The notes under the pieces: model-generated
Seen by the model: only the letters and a program-made list of their open reading frames with translations
Databases searched by the model: none
What the model was told of the DNA's origin: nothing
From: JAUIET01 sp039111475
GTDB lineage: Bacteria; Pseudomonadota; Gammaproteobacteria; Pseudomonadales; JAUIET01
NCBI GenBank assembly: GCA_039111475.1
Contig: JBCCIP010000015.1
Span: forward strand, 1-64,000
Direction: 5' to 3'
DNA length: 64,000 bases
Position numbers and translations under genes: made by a program
Part shown: positions 1 through 7,683 of the stretch, piece by piece
How the letters are laid out: each line of letters begins with the position of its first letter
How positions within the stretch are numbered: position 1 is the stretch's first letter

Positions 1-9
1 AAATAATCA

Positions 10-3000
10 GTGGCAAGTACTGATCACTTGAGATGGAACTTCCGTGAGGCTTTCCGCCTCGCAACTGAGATTGAAAATAATTTTGCTGATACACCGTCTG
101 CTCAGAATGCTAAAGCGCTCAAAGCACAGATTATGACTCCTAGTTTAAATCTGGCAATCGAGCAGGTTCAATTACCGAAAAAGCATGCCTTAGGACATGT
201 GAGTTTTCGAAATGTGGAGGAGGTCTATTTTCGTATTGTTGAAGTGGATCCAGAACGAGATTTTAACCGGCCAGTGGTAGAGGTGATACCAGACTTGCTT
301 CGCCAGACTGCGGCGGAGCAGTGGTCAGTAGAACTACCCAATGCTGGTGATCATCAGCAGCACACCACTGAGTTTATCTTGCCTGCTCTTGACTTAGGAA
401 GATATTATCTGATTGCTTCTGCCGATCCAGACTTTCCCGCAGGAGGAAACCATACTGTTCTTCTTGAGTTTTGGGTGTCGCAATTGTCAACAGTTTATGA
501 AACGGATCAAGCAGCTGGAGAGCTTTCCGTAATGGTAATTGATCGTGCAAATGGTAGCTCTGTACCCAATGCCCAAATCTACCTTTGGGAAAGCCAAAGA
601 GATCGTGGTCGTCGCCAGCTTGTTCGCACACGTCGATTCATTACGGATACAGAAGGCCGTGTAGTATTCGAGCAAAAGGAGCTTCAGGACATTATGATCC
701 AAGTCATATCTGGAGAGGATCAACTCTTCCTGCGAGATCGGCGATATCTCAGGGTGGGAAATCGTCAGGAAAAGGAAGTGCAGCAAATACAGTTCTTCAC
801 GGATCGTGGATTGTATCGACCAGGGCAGACGGTATATTTCAAAGGTTTAGTTACGGTTAACGAATCTCGCATTCCACGCATTGTTCCCAATGAAAAAGTG
901 GAGGTCAGCCTTATGGATGCCAATCGTCAGGAAGTGGAAACGCTCACGCTTACTACCAATCGCTTTGGCAGCATCAGCGGGCAGTTTACGCTACCTCAAG
1001 GTGGACTTCTCGGAAGGATGAGTTTGTATGCCAAACCAATGGGCACCTGGTATTCACTTAGAGTAGAAGAGTATAAACGCCCACGTTTTGCGGTAGAAGT
1101 TTCCGATTTGGAAGATGAACCGGCATTAAATAAGACGATTACAATCAAAGGAACCGCGCTGTCCTATGCCGGCCCTGCGATTGAAGATGCGGAGGTTAAG
1201 TATACGGTCATGCGTTCGGTTCGCAGACCATGGTACAGCGGTTATGCCTGGCGGCGTTTTTCTTTTGAAAGAATGCCAGAACAGACGGTCACAGTAGGTA
1301 CGACCCGTACCGATGCTGCCGGAGCTTTTGACTTCGAATTTATGGCTGAGGCAGATGCAGACATTTCGGCCGATTTTGTGCCGGACTACACCTTTAGAGT
1401 TAATGTGGAAGTCGTTGATGGCACTGGTGAAACTCGTTCAACAAATAAGCTAATTCCGTTAACAAAGCATCCGTTTATGCTGCAATTATCTTCACCGGAG
1501 GCCGCTGATCGCTTAGCGGGTGTGGAGTTAAGTGCGGCATGTAAAAACTTAGCTGGTGCAGAACTTACCAAAACAGTAAGCTTAAGCGTAATTCGTCTTC
1601 AAACGCCTACCCAAAATTACAACCGACGGTACTGGAACTTTCCGGATACTGTGAGTATCTCCGAGCGTACTTTTCGGAAACGATTACCACAATTTGCATA
1701 CGCGAAAAACGAACTGGCAGGATATTGGCCTGATGCAGGATCAATTGACCAACGCACCTTCGAACTAACAGGAACAGATACAATACGGCTCGCCACAGTT
1801 GGTTGGCAGGTAGGCCATTACAAAGCGGTGTTACTTGTGGTAACAGAAGAAGGTGATACCCTTCGAACAGAAACAAAATTTCGCTTAGATGATTGGAGGA
1901 GGAAGGAATTCGCAACAGGAACACCAATTCAGCTCAGAGCGGTATCAGAAAGAAAACTAGAACCAGGACAGCAGGCTCGCCTAATGCTAGCGAACAATGA
2001 AGGACCAGTAAGCGTTTGGGGCCGATGGAGAAATATGCATAGCGGACTTGCTCAGGGATGGCAAAGTAGCGAAGCTCCATTGCATTTTGATTTGACGGAA
2101 CGAGAGCGTGGCGGCCTTGCCTGGCAAGGTTTCTACGTTTGGAATAACCGTTATTATTCACTAGACCACAGATGGTTAGTACCATGGTCCAATAAGAAAC
2201 TTGATATTCAGTTTGAGACCTTCCGCAGCAAACTTTATCCTGGTCAGGATGAGGAATGGACCTTACGGATCGATGGCCCAGACAAGGATGCTGTTTCAGC
2301 CGAAGTCTTGGCAAGTATGTATGATGCCAGTTTGGACCAAATTCTGCCATTCACTTGGCGTTTTCGTCCATTTGGGTCTGGTGTCAATGGCGTGAGTGTT
2401 TTACCACTTGGTTTCCAACAGCGGACTATTTACATAGCAGTGCAGCATGATAATGAGTCAATAAGAGCTCATCAGAAAGTATACCCTCGTCTGCAAAATA
2501 TGGGGAGTTTGGGTTATGGTGGCGGTAGAGGAGCTCCGCGCACCTATTCTGCCAATGCACCAAGGGGGGCGGTACTGGAGTCGGAAGCGAACACAATTGA
2601 TGCGGCAGATATTGCAGGATTGCCTACCAGAAACGTTAATGCTATGGCTGCTACCACTGCCGGTGTCATGTCAGAAGATGATGGAGACCTTAGCAAAAAG
2701 GCTAATGAGGAACAAACTAATCAAGAGAATCCACCTGCTGCAGTCCGCACAAATTTGGCAGAAACGGCCTTCTTTTATCCACAGCTGGCCACAGATGAGA
2801 ATGGTAAAGTAGTACTGAAGTTCAAAAGCCCGGAATCACTGACCAGCTGGAAGTTACAAGTCCTAACGCATGATGCTGATCTCGCTTATGCATTGCAGAC
2901 TAAAGAGGTGGTTACGCAAAAAGAACTCATGGTGCTCCCCAATGCACCCCGTGTGATACCAACCCAGATCGGTTTTTTCCCAGGCCAGATGCATGGGTGT

Positions 3001-3030
3001 GTAATTGTCCTGCGGAATTTTCAGATCTGA
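10..3030 (+). CDS. Alpha-2-macroglobulin family protein, internal fragment (chimeric 3' end)
   Basis: Large extracytoplasmic alpha-2-macroglobulin-like protein, a fold that traps proteases or acts in envelope defence. Seen: a macroglobulin MG2-type module around residues 255-280 (DRGLYRPGQTVYFKG) and a typical A2M domain near residues 918-975 (LATDENGKVVLKFKSPESLT), followed by PNAPRV. Bacteroidota homologues are usually about twice this length. The N-terminal part is missing: the first coding residues already belong to the body of the family, and an in-frame TAA lies at 4-6, just before the GTG at 10. The C-terminal half is also missing: after about position 2955 the reading frame is the shadow of the opposite-strand oxidoreductase, so the last 25 or so residues are not authentic. 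Residues 855-886 resemble a TonB-receptor plug segment. Family sure, completeness no; probably from another organism than the rest of the window. Confidence 0.8.
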   Translation: MASTDHLRWNFREAFRLATEIENNFADTPSAQNAKALKAQIMTPSLNLAIEQVQLPKKHALGHVSFRNVEEVYFRIVEVDPERDFNRPVVEVIPDLLRQTAAEQWSVELPNAGDHQQHTTEFILPALDLGRYYLIASADPDFPAGGNHTVLLEFWVSQLSTVYETDQAAGELSVMVIDRANGSSVPNAQIYLWESQRDRGRRQLVRTRRFITDTEGRVVFEQKELQDIMIQVISGEDQLFLRDRRYLRVGNRQEKEVQQIQFFTDRGLYRPGQTVYFKGLVTVNESRIPRIVPNEKVEVSLMDANRQEVETLTLTTNRFGSISGQFTLPQGGLLGRMSLYAKPMGTWYSLRVEEYKRPRFAVEVSDLEDEPALNKTITIKGTALSYAGPAIEDAEVKYTVMRSVRRPWYSGYAWRRFSFERMPEQTVTVGTTRTDAAGAFDFEFMAEADADISADFVPDYTFRVNVEVVDGTGETRSTNKLIPLTKHPFMLQLSSPEAADRLAGVELSAACKNLAGAELTKTVSLSVIRLQTPTQNYNRRYWNFPDTVSISERTFRKRLPQFAYAKNELAGYWPDAGSIDQRTFELTGTDTIRLATVGWQVGHYKAVLLVVTEEGDTLRTETKFRLDDWRRKEFATGTPIQLRAVSERKLEPGQQARLMLANNEGPVSVWGRWRNMHSGLAQGWQSSEAPLHFDLTERERGGLAWQGFYVWNNRYYSLDHRWLVPWSNKKLDIQFETFRSKLYPGQDEEWTLRIDGPDKDAVSAEVLASMYDASLDQILPFTWRFRPFGSGVNGVSVLPLGFQQRTIYIAVQHDNESIRAHQKVYPRLQNMGSLGYGGGRGAPRTYSANAPRGAVLESEANTIDAADIAGLPTRNVNAMAATTAGVMSEDDGDLSKKANEEQTNQENPPAAVRTNLAETAFFYPQLATDENGKVVLKFKSPESLTSWKLQVLTHDADLAYALQTKEVVTQKELMVLPNAPRVIPTQIGFFPGQMHGCVIVLRNFQI

Positions 3031-3645
3031 ATTGGTGGCCTGTTGCCATTCAAAATGCTGTGGCAGTTTCAACTCATCCCAGATTGGGGAAAACATGCCA
3101 ATTTTTTTCGCAGCTGGAAGTGGCCATACCGCGCCGGTTGATCCTTGAGGCGCCCAAAGCTTATAACCTTCCACTTCCATTTCGTTTTGTCTCGCTTCGC
3201 CGCCAAACATGTCGTGGTTATCGAGAATCAGTACGCGTGCGTCAGGGTTCTGCTTGCGATAGGTATACGCCGCTGTGCAGCCCGCAAAGCCTGCGCCTAC
3301 CACCACTAAATCGTATTCTTGATCACTGTCTTTTGCGTTTTTAAGTCGACCTGCAAAATCGTCGTTGCGAAATGTATGCGCTGCATTCACTTCAGCATGC
3401 GTATTACCATTCGCGTCTGCGTAGTCGCCAATACCGCCAGGACCCGTCCACTTTTCATCAAGACCGGTGAGCGGCAACGGCATAGTATTGCCAAGTTTGA
3501 ACGTACTGGGTTTAGGTGCAGCAGCGGACGCGCCGGGTGCGGCGGTTGATAGCAATGCTGCTCCGCTTCCAACCAGCGTGCTACCTACGAAGTCTCTGCG
3601 GCTAATGGGCTTGTTTATCGTTTTATCCGAGTCTTGCTTAGCCAT
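2863..3645 (-). CDS. Tat-exported FAD-dependent oxidoreductase, spermidine dehydrogenase-like, 3' truncated
   Basis: N-terminal part of a periplasmic flavoprotein. A twin-arginine signal is at residues 15-45 (SRRDFVGS followed by an Ala-rich stretch). The Rossmann FAD-binding motif GAGFAG is at residues 117-122, followed by the ribose-binding acidic end of strand 2 and DNHDMFGGEARQNE (142-155), which resembles the HDDFGGHAKRNEF segment of spermidine dehydrogenase SpdH. Relatives run to about 600-650 residues; here only about 230 are real before the chimeric junction near 2955. The remaining 30 codons are antisense to the macroglobulin gene. The start has a good AAGGAG ribosome site. It lies 11 bases after the NTF2-like lipoprotein gene in the same direction, so the two are probably co-transcribed. 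Substrate unknown. Confidence 0.7.
   Translation of the reverse strand: MAKQDSDKTINKPISRRDFVGSTLVGSGAALLSTAAPGASAAAPKPSTFKLGNTMPLPLTGLDEKWTGPGGIGDYADANGNTHAEVNAAHTFRNDDFAGRLKNAKDSDQEYDLVVVGAGFAGCTAAYTYRKQNPDARVLILDNHDMFGGEARQNEMEVEGYKLWAPQGSTGAVWPLPAAKKIGMFSPIWDELKLPQHFEWQQATNSDLKIPQDNYTPMHLAWEKTDLGWYHTGCIGEHHEFFLRNHLFSLQCISEISIMR
2945..2965. other. Chimeric junction between two truncated genes
   Basis: The + strand macroglobulin homology ends after PNAPRV (codon ending at 2955). The - strand flavin oxidoreductase homology appears to end around residue 230 (position 2956). Each frame beyond that point is only the complement of the other gene. Two unrelated genes losing their 3' parts at the same base, tail to tail, is the signature of an assembly chimera or a recombination point. 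No insertion sequence or target duplication is visible at the join. Confidence 0.65.
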
Positions 3646-3656
3646 GTTCGCGCTCC

Positions 3657-4142
3657 TTATTCCATATCAAATTTACCAAACACGTACATCTCACCGTGAG
3701 ACCACCACTCGCCGTCGATATTTTCCCATACGAACAGCATCTTGAATGTGAACGGCTTTTCTCCGGATTCGGCGGATGGTGTTACGTGGAAGTTAACCCA
3801 GTCCCAACCTGCATCACCGTTAAGCACTGTTTCAAATGACTCAATCCGAACGTTCCCACCGATAACTTCTTCATAGACGGGCCGCAATTCCGCACGGCCA
3901 ATTTTGGTCGTGCCATCAGGCCCAGTTGAAATGGCCTGTTCGGAGTAGAAGCGAGTGAGTATCGGTTCTACATTATTTGCGGCAAACGCCGCTTCTTTCA
4001 TATCGTATTTACTGCGAATGGCCGTTTTGAAATCGACCAGCGGATCGGCTGCCGATTCCGCGGACTGCTGGATTGGGGTCTCTGCGCAAGCGACCAAGGC
4101 AATGGCCAGCACAAGAATGAAAGAGAGATTTGGCATGAGCAT
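3657..4142 (-). CDS. NTF2-like (SnoaL/DUF4440-type) lipoprotein
   Basis: 161-residue envelope protein. The first 19 residues form a lipoprotein signal ending in the lipobox LVAC, so it should be lipidated. The mature part has the length and pattern of an NTF2-like cone-fold domain (residues about 35-160): a helical start, a central stretch with the IGRAELRPVYEEVIGG-type helix, and C-terminal strands ending WWSHGEMYVFGKF. Such domains bind small ligands or catalyse isomerisation or hydrolysis; no activity can be deduced here. It precedes the flavin oxidoreductase in the same transcription unit and is divergent from the TetR gene, which may control both. Confidence 0.65.
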   Translation of the reverse strand: MLMPNLSFILVLAIALVACAETPIQQSAESAADPLVDFKTAIRSKYDMKEAAFAANNVEPILTRFYSEQAISTGPDGTTKIGRAELRPVYEEVIGGNVRIESFETVLNGDAGWDWVNFHVTPSAESGEKPFTFKMLFVWENIDGEWWSHGEMYVFGKFDME

Positions 4143-4162
4143 TTTCCTGAGATTATCGAATT

Positions 4163-4186
4163 ATTATTGGTCGGTCGACCTATTAT
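4163..4186. promoter_or_regulatory. Candidate TetR operator (inverted repeat)
   Basis: In the 114-base gap between the lipoprotein (-) and tetR (+) genes, two 10-base arms at 4163-4172 and 4177-4186 form an inverted repeat with 8 of 10 bases matching and a 4-base spacer. The core GGTCGACC (4173-4180) is a perfect palindrome. Position and symmetry fit autoregulation by the adjacent TetR protein; binding is inference. Confidence 0.4.
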
Positions 4187-4256
4187 TTGTCATTCGACAA
4201 AATATATCAAAGACTTTATAGTCACAAGCAATTTTTGTGTTTTCCGGGATGTATTC

Positions 4257-4880
4257 ATGCAGTCACTTGCCAGAAAGGGAACAGCTACTCGCCGCGCTGG
4301 CGCCGAAACCGCCGCAAAGCTCATTGCGACTGCGCATGATTTGCTAGAGACCGAACCGCTTGCACGATTTAGCATGCGCAATATTGCTGAAAGCGCCGGC
4401 GTAAGTCTGGCCAATCTCCAATACTATTTTCCGAAGCGCGAAGATCTGGTTCACGCCATGTCGATTGACCTCGACCAAAGATACCGACAGGCGCAAAAGA
4501 ACGTGCTCGCAGACATCGATATCAATTCGCCGCTTGAGCGATTTAAAGCGGTTCTTCGCTACCAGCTGGAAGACATTACGCTCAAAGAGACGCGCCAATT
4601 CTTTATTCAGTATTGGGCACTGGCGGGCTCCATGGATGATTTTGAGGGCGAGTACCTGAGAGATCTTTATGCCTTTGATGTACAGCAAATCAACGAACAT
4701 CTAGCGGCACTGCGACCCGAACTGTCAAACACGAGATTGATGGAAATATCTACGATGATTGCTGCTATGATTGAGGGCTTAATGCTAATGATCGGCGGCA
4801 AGAATCAGGCAAAAACAATGAAAGCTCAACTGGTAAATGCCGCGCTAGAGAGTGCCATGGCAGTCGCACTGGCGGAATAA
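4257..4880 (+). CDS. TetR/AcrR family transcriptional regulator
   Basis: Dimeric DNA-binding repressor of 207 residues, normal for the family. The helix-turn-helix covers about residues 37-66 (RNIAESAGVSLANLQYYF, then KREDLV), followed by an all-helical ligand-binding C-terminal domain. The ATG at 4257 was chosen because the longer frame from 4167 adds 30 residues without homology and would run through the candidate operator. It is divergent from the lipoprotein/flavin oxidoreductase unit, with an inverted repeat between them, so that unit is the likely target. The next gene downstream (LytTR) starts within a few bases and may be co-transcribed. The ligand is unknown. Confidence 0.85.
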   Translation: MQSLARKGTATRRAGAETAAKLIATAHDLLETEPLARFSMRNIAESAGVSLANLQYYFPKREDLVHAMSIDLDQRYRQAQKNVLADIDINSPLERFKAVLRYQLEDITLKETRQFFIQYWALAGSMDDFEGEYLRDLYAFDVQQINEHLAALRPELSNTRLMEISTMIAAMIEGLMLMIGGKNQAKTMKAQLVNAALESAMAVALAE

Positions 4881-4887
4881 AACACTA

Positions 4888-5772
4888 TTGAATTTCTCTT
4901 TCTTACGGCAGCTAAGCCAACCTTTTCCGCAACGAAATAGCGGGAGAAAAGCACTACTTGACACTGCAGCTACGGCGCTGTTTGTCGCTGTGTTCCTGTA
5001 TATTCTGCAGCCATTCGATATGACTCGTTCAGGCATTCCACCGTTATGGCACAGTTTGGCCTATGGGTTCGTTACATTCACCGTGAATGTGGGCTACGAT
5101 GCATTCTGCGAAAGAGTACTTAGGCTAAAAACAGACGTCGAATCCTGGACGCTCTGGAAATGGATAGTTCGAGTCACCGGACTGATCATATGCATTGCGA
5201 TCGCGAACTTTTTTTATTTCAACTACAGCCATAACTGGAGCTACTTTTATCCTGGCGCTCTCGGCCGCATGATTCTCAATACATTCTTCGTTGGTCTGTT
5301 CCCTACCATTGCCTTTGGCCTGATCGTACAATTAAGGGCTGCACAAGCAAACGTGCACAGCGCCGCAGAAATAGAGGCTTCGCCTGTCAGCAACTCGGCG
5401 CAGGCCGAAGCGTCGCTGATCAATTCTGAGGCAAGCAACGTGCTCATTGGTGACCCGCGCTCTGACGGCCTGGAAATTAACTCACACAACATTCGCTATG
5501 TAGAAGCAATGCAAAACTATGTATCAGTCTGTCATATAAGCAACGGCAAGCTCAGCAGGCATTTGATACGCCAAACCTTGTCTGCAACTCTAGAGCAATG
5601 CCAAAGCAGCGGCGTAATCCGATGCCATCGTTCTTTTCTGGTCAATACAGAGTGCATTAGATCCGTTCAGGGCAACGCGCAAGGCCTCAAACTCACATTG
5701 AATGACATCAGTGATACAGAGATTCCGGTATCGCGGCCATACATCACTGATCTGAAGCAGATTCTCGAATAA
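4888..5772 (+). CDS. Membrane-anchored LytTR-domain transcriptional regulator
   Basis: The N-terminal half carries about four hydrophobic segments (ALFVAVFLYIL, a second around LAYGFVTFTVNVGY, then VTGLIICIAIANFFYF and NTFFVGLFPTIAFGLIV). A roughly 45-residue linker follows, then a C-terminal LytTR DNA-binding domain of about 95 residues (IRYVEAMQNYVSVCH ... VIRCHRSFLVNTECI ... IPVSRPYI). This is the single-component type that senses at the membrane and binds DNA directly, with no receiver domain. The start is uncertain: a TTG at 4888 follows GGCGGA and avoids overlap with tetR, whereas a GTG at 4852 would overlap it by 29 bases and has no spaced ribosome site. Signal and targets unknown. Confidence 0.75.
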   Translation: MNFSFLRQLSQPFPQRNSGRKALLDTAATALFVAVFLYILQPFDMTRSGIPPLWHSLAYGFVTFTVNVGYDAFCERVLRLKTDVESWTLWKWIVRVTGLIICIAIANFFYFNYSHNWSYFYPGALGRMILNTFFVGLFPTIAFGLIVQLRAAQANVHSAAEIEASPVSNSAQAEASLINSEASNVLIGDPRSDGLEINSHNIRYVEAMQNYVSVCHISNGKLSRHLIRQTLSATLEQCQSSGVIRCHRSFLVNTECIRSVQGNAQGLKLTLNDISDTEIPVSRPYITDLKQILE

Positions 5773-5918
5773 CTTACAGCCCACCTGCAATTGCCGGCGT
5801 GCAGTTGGTCCCAAAGAACTCGATTCGTCACGCAAGCGTGTAATCCATCCCAAATGCGTTTTTCTTTTTTGTCATTCGGGCTAATTTAAAAGCCGCAGAT
5901 AAACGAGGAGAACGCGCA

Positions 5919-6620
5919 ATGAGTGAGCTTGCTTTCAAAGTATTCCTGATGGTGCACATCGTCGCCGGATCACTAAGCTTGATCTTATTCTGGATACCCG
6001 TACTGGCCAAAAAAGGAGGCCTGAACCACCGGAAGATTGGCGCCTTGTATGTAAAGCTGATGTGGCTGGTAGTCTTCAGTGCAGCCCTGATGAGTTTGAT
6101 AAACCTTTTCAGTGATCGAATTGTTCAGGCCATATTTCTTGGCTTTCTTGCCTTGCTTACGGCCAAGCCGCTGTGGCTGGGTATTGCGATTCTTAAAAAC
6201 AAAAAGGTGCTTCACCCAGCGTTTAGACGCACAGCATTTACTCTGAATAGTCTATTGCTGGCCTGCGGTTTGGCGATGATTGCCTACGGACTGTCACTGC
6301 TTGGCGAAACGGTATCCTATCTGATGATCACCTTTGGTGGGCTTGGAATGCTGGGGTTGCGCGATTTGCTCGCAATAATCGGGTCAAAACACGACAGTTC
6401 CGACTGGCTGAGGGGGCACATACGCGACATGATTATTGGCGGCATTGCCGCGCACACCGCATTCTTTGCTTTTGGCGCCAGTCAATTCACGGCATCAATT
6501 TTCTCAGGCAACTGGGTAACTATTCCCTGGTTGGCTCCAACGGTGATTGGTACTGCAGGAATATTTTATGCGACGGCGAAGTTTGTCAGAACACCCGCTA
6601 AAGCAGAAGCTGTTCAGTAG
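5919..6620 (+). CDS. DUF2306-like multi-pass membrane protein
   Basis: 233-residue integral membrane protein with about seven hydrophobic segments, starting MVHIVAGSLSLILFW with a membrane-embedded His, as in predicted membrane proteins of the DUF2306 kind. A second His lies at RGHIRDM and a third at AHTAFFAFG, which could bind haem or metal, but that is speculation. The ATG follows a strong site, CGAGGAG, eight bases upstream. It stands alone, convergent with the kinase gene on the other strand (10 bases between stops). Function unknown. Confidence 0.6.
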   Translation: MSELAFKVFLMVHIVAGSLSLILFWIPVLAKKGGLNHRKIGALYVKLMWLVVFSAALMSLINLFSDRIVQAIFLGFLALLTAKPLWLGIAILKNKKVLHPAFRRTAFTLNSLLLACGLAMIAYGLSLLGETVSYLMITFGGLGMLGLRDLLAIIGSKHDSSDWLRGHIRDMIIGGIAAHTAFFAFGASQFTASIFSGNWVTIPWLAPTVIGTAGIFYATAKFVRTPAKAEAVQ

Positions 6621-6629
6621 GCGACCTTA

Positions 6630-7655
6630 CTAACGCCGCAAATAGTCAGTGGCACGCTTGCAGGCCTTTTCCACCAACATAGGCGTTAGTTCTTTCGCTG
6701 TCTGGGTTTCAGAACGGGTATGTACCCACCCTAAATAAGTGAAACCTCGCGCCAGGAAAAACAGCGGCAAGGCATCAATTTGAACTTGCGGCAGTGTGCG
6801 GTTTTCCTGATAGCCGGCAATCAAAGCATCTTGTACGCTGGAAAAGTGGTCTTCATCCATGTCGAAGTAAAGCGCTGTCGCAATATCAAAAAGGTGCCAA
6901 CCGAAACCCGCATCATCGAAATCGATCAGGCGAACTGAGTTGCCATCCACCAACACGTTTTCAGAAACGCAGTCAGCATGAATCATGCTGTAGCGGTCTG
7001 TATTGTCTGAGTCTGCATGGTAGGCTGTTAGGTCCCGATACACTGCGTCTCTTGCTTCTAATAGCAGCGCCCGCTGTGGCGAGTTTAGCGATCCAAGCTG
7101 CCAAAATGGGCCCCAGAACGGCTGCTCACCCACCAGCCCTTCCACATCCCAGGAATGACGTGCAAACCCCTTGGGCAACGACCAATCAACAGCTTGGTTA
7201 TGTAGCCTGGCCATCAGGCTTCCGATGGTGCGGTAAGCATTTACAAGCGCTTCTGTGTCTTCGGTGTTTTCCTCTACGGCACCGAGTTGTTCGCCATCCA
7301 CCCACTCAAACAAATCGATTTGCCTGGGTTCAGGCACACCGCCTGCCTTCAGCACTACAAAGGGTTCTCCTGTGCTGGTTGGTACCAAACTGGGTACCAA
7401 TATGCCTGCATCTGCCAGCGCACTCATCCATTGCAGTTCAGAGCGCAACTCAGTATCCGTATGATATTCATGGCGATGTATCCGCAGAGCAAAACGCTCT
7501 CCTTCAGGTGTGGTGAGTTTGAACACAGCGTTTTCGCGGTACTTGATCAAGCCCAGTGCACTGCCCTGCAATCCCCAGTGAGTCAGAGCAGCGTTCGCTA
7601 ATTCACCCATAGCATGGGCCTGACCATCGTCGTCTAATTGATAAAAATCAGTCAT
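6630..7655 (-). CDS. APH-fold phosphotransferase (hydroxylysine-kinase/homoserine-kinase-II-like)
   Basis: 341-residue small-molecule kinase of the aminoglycoside-phosphotransferase fold. Seen: the N-lobe Lys/Arg region ERFALRIHR (about 55-63); the catalytic loop MIHADCVSENVLVDG (about 225-239) with the Brenner motif H-x-D-x-x-x-x-N; and the metal-binding LIDFDDAGFGWHLFD (about 243-257). It lies 28 bases downstream of the class-III PLP enzyme gene in the same direction. In animals and bacteria this pairing (hydroxylysine kinase plus a phospho-lyase of the AGXT2L family) phosphorylates an amino alcohol and then eliminates phosphate. The pairing suggests that role here, but the substrate (hydroxylysine, ethanolamine or another amino alcohol) is not shown. 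Confidence 0.8.
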   Translation of the reverse strand: MTDFYQLDDDGQAHAMGELANAALTHWGLQGSALGLIKYRENAVFKLTTPEGERFALRIHRHEYHTDTELRSELQWMSALADAGILVPSLVPTSTGEPFVVLKAGGVPEPRQIDLFEWVDGEQLGAVEENTEDTEALVNAYRTIGSLMARLHNQAVDWSLPKGFARHSWDVEGLVGEQPFWGPFWQLGSLNSPQRALLLEARDAVYRDLTAYHADSDNTDRYSMIHADCVSENVLVDGNSVRLIDFDDAGFGWHLFDIATALYFDMDEDHFSSVQDALIAGYQENRTLPQVQIDALPLFFLARGFTYLGWVHTRSETQTAKELTPMLVEKACKRATDYLRR

Positions 7656-7683
7656 AACAAGCTCGCATTAATCATTTCTCTCA

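Noticed and set aside
1934..2350. 138-codon open frame on the - strand within the macroglobulin fragment
   Set aside because: Antisense to a strongly conserved macroglobulin region; no recognisable protein family.
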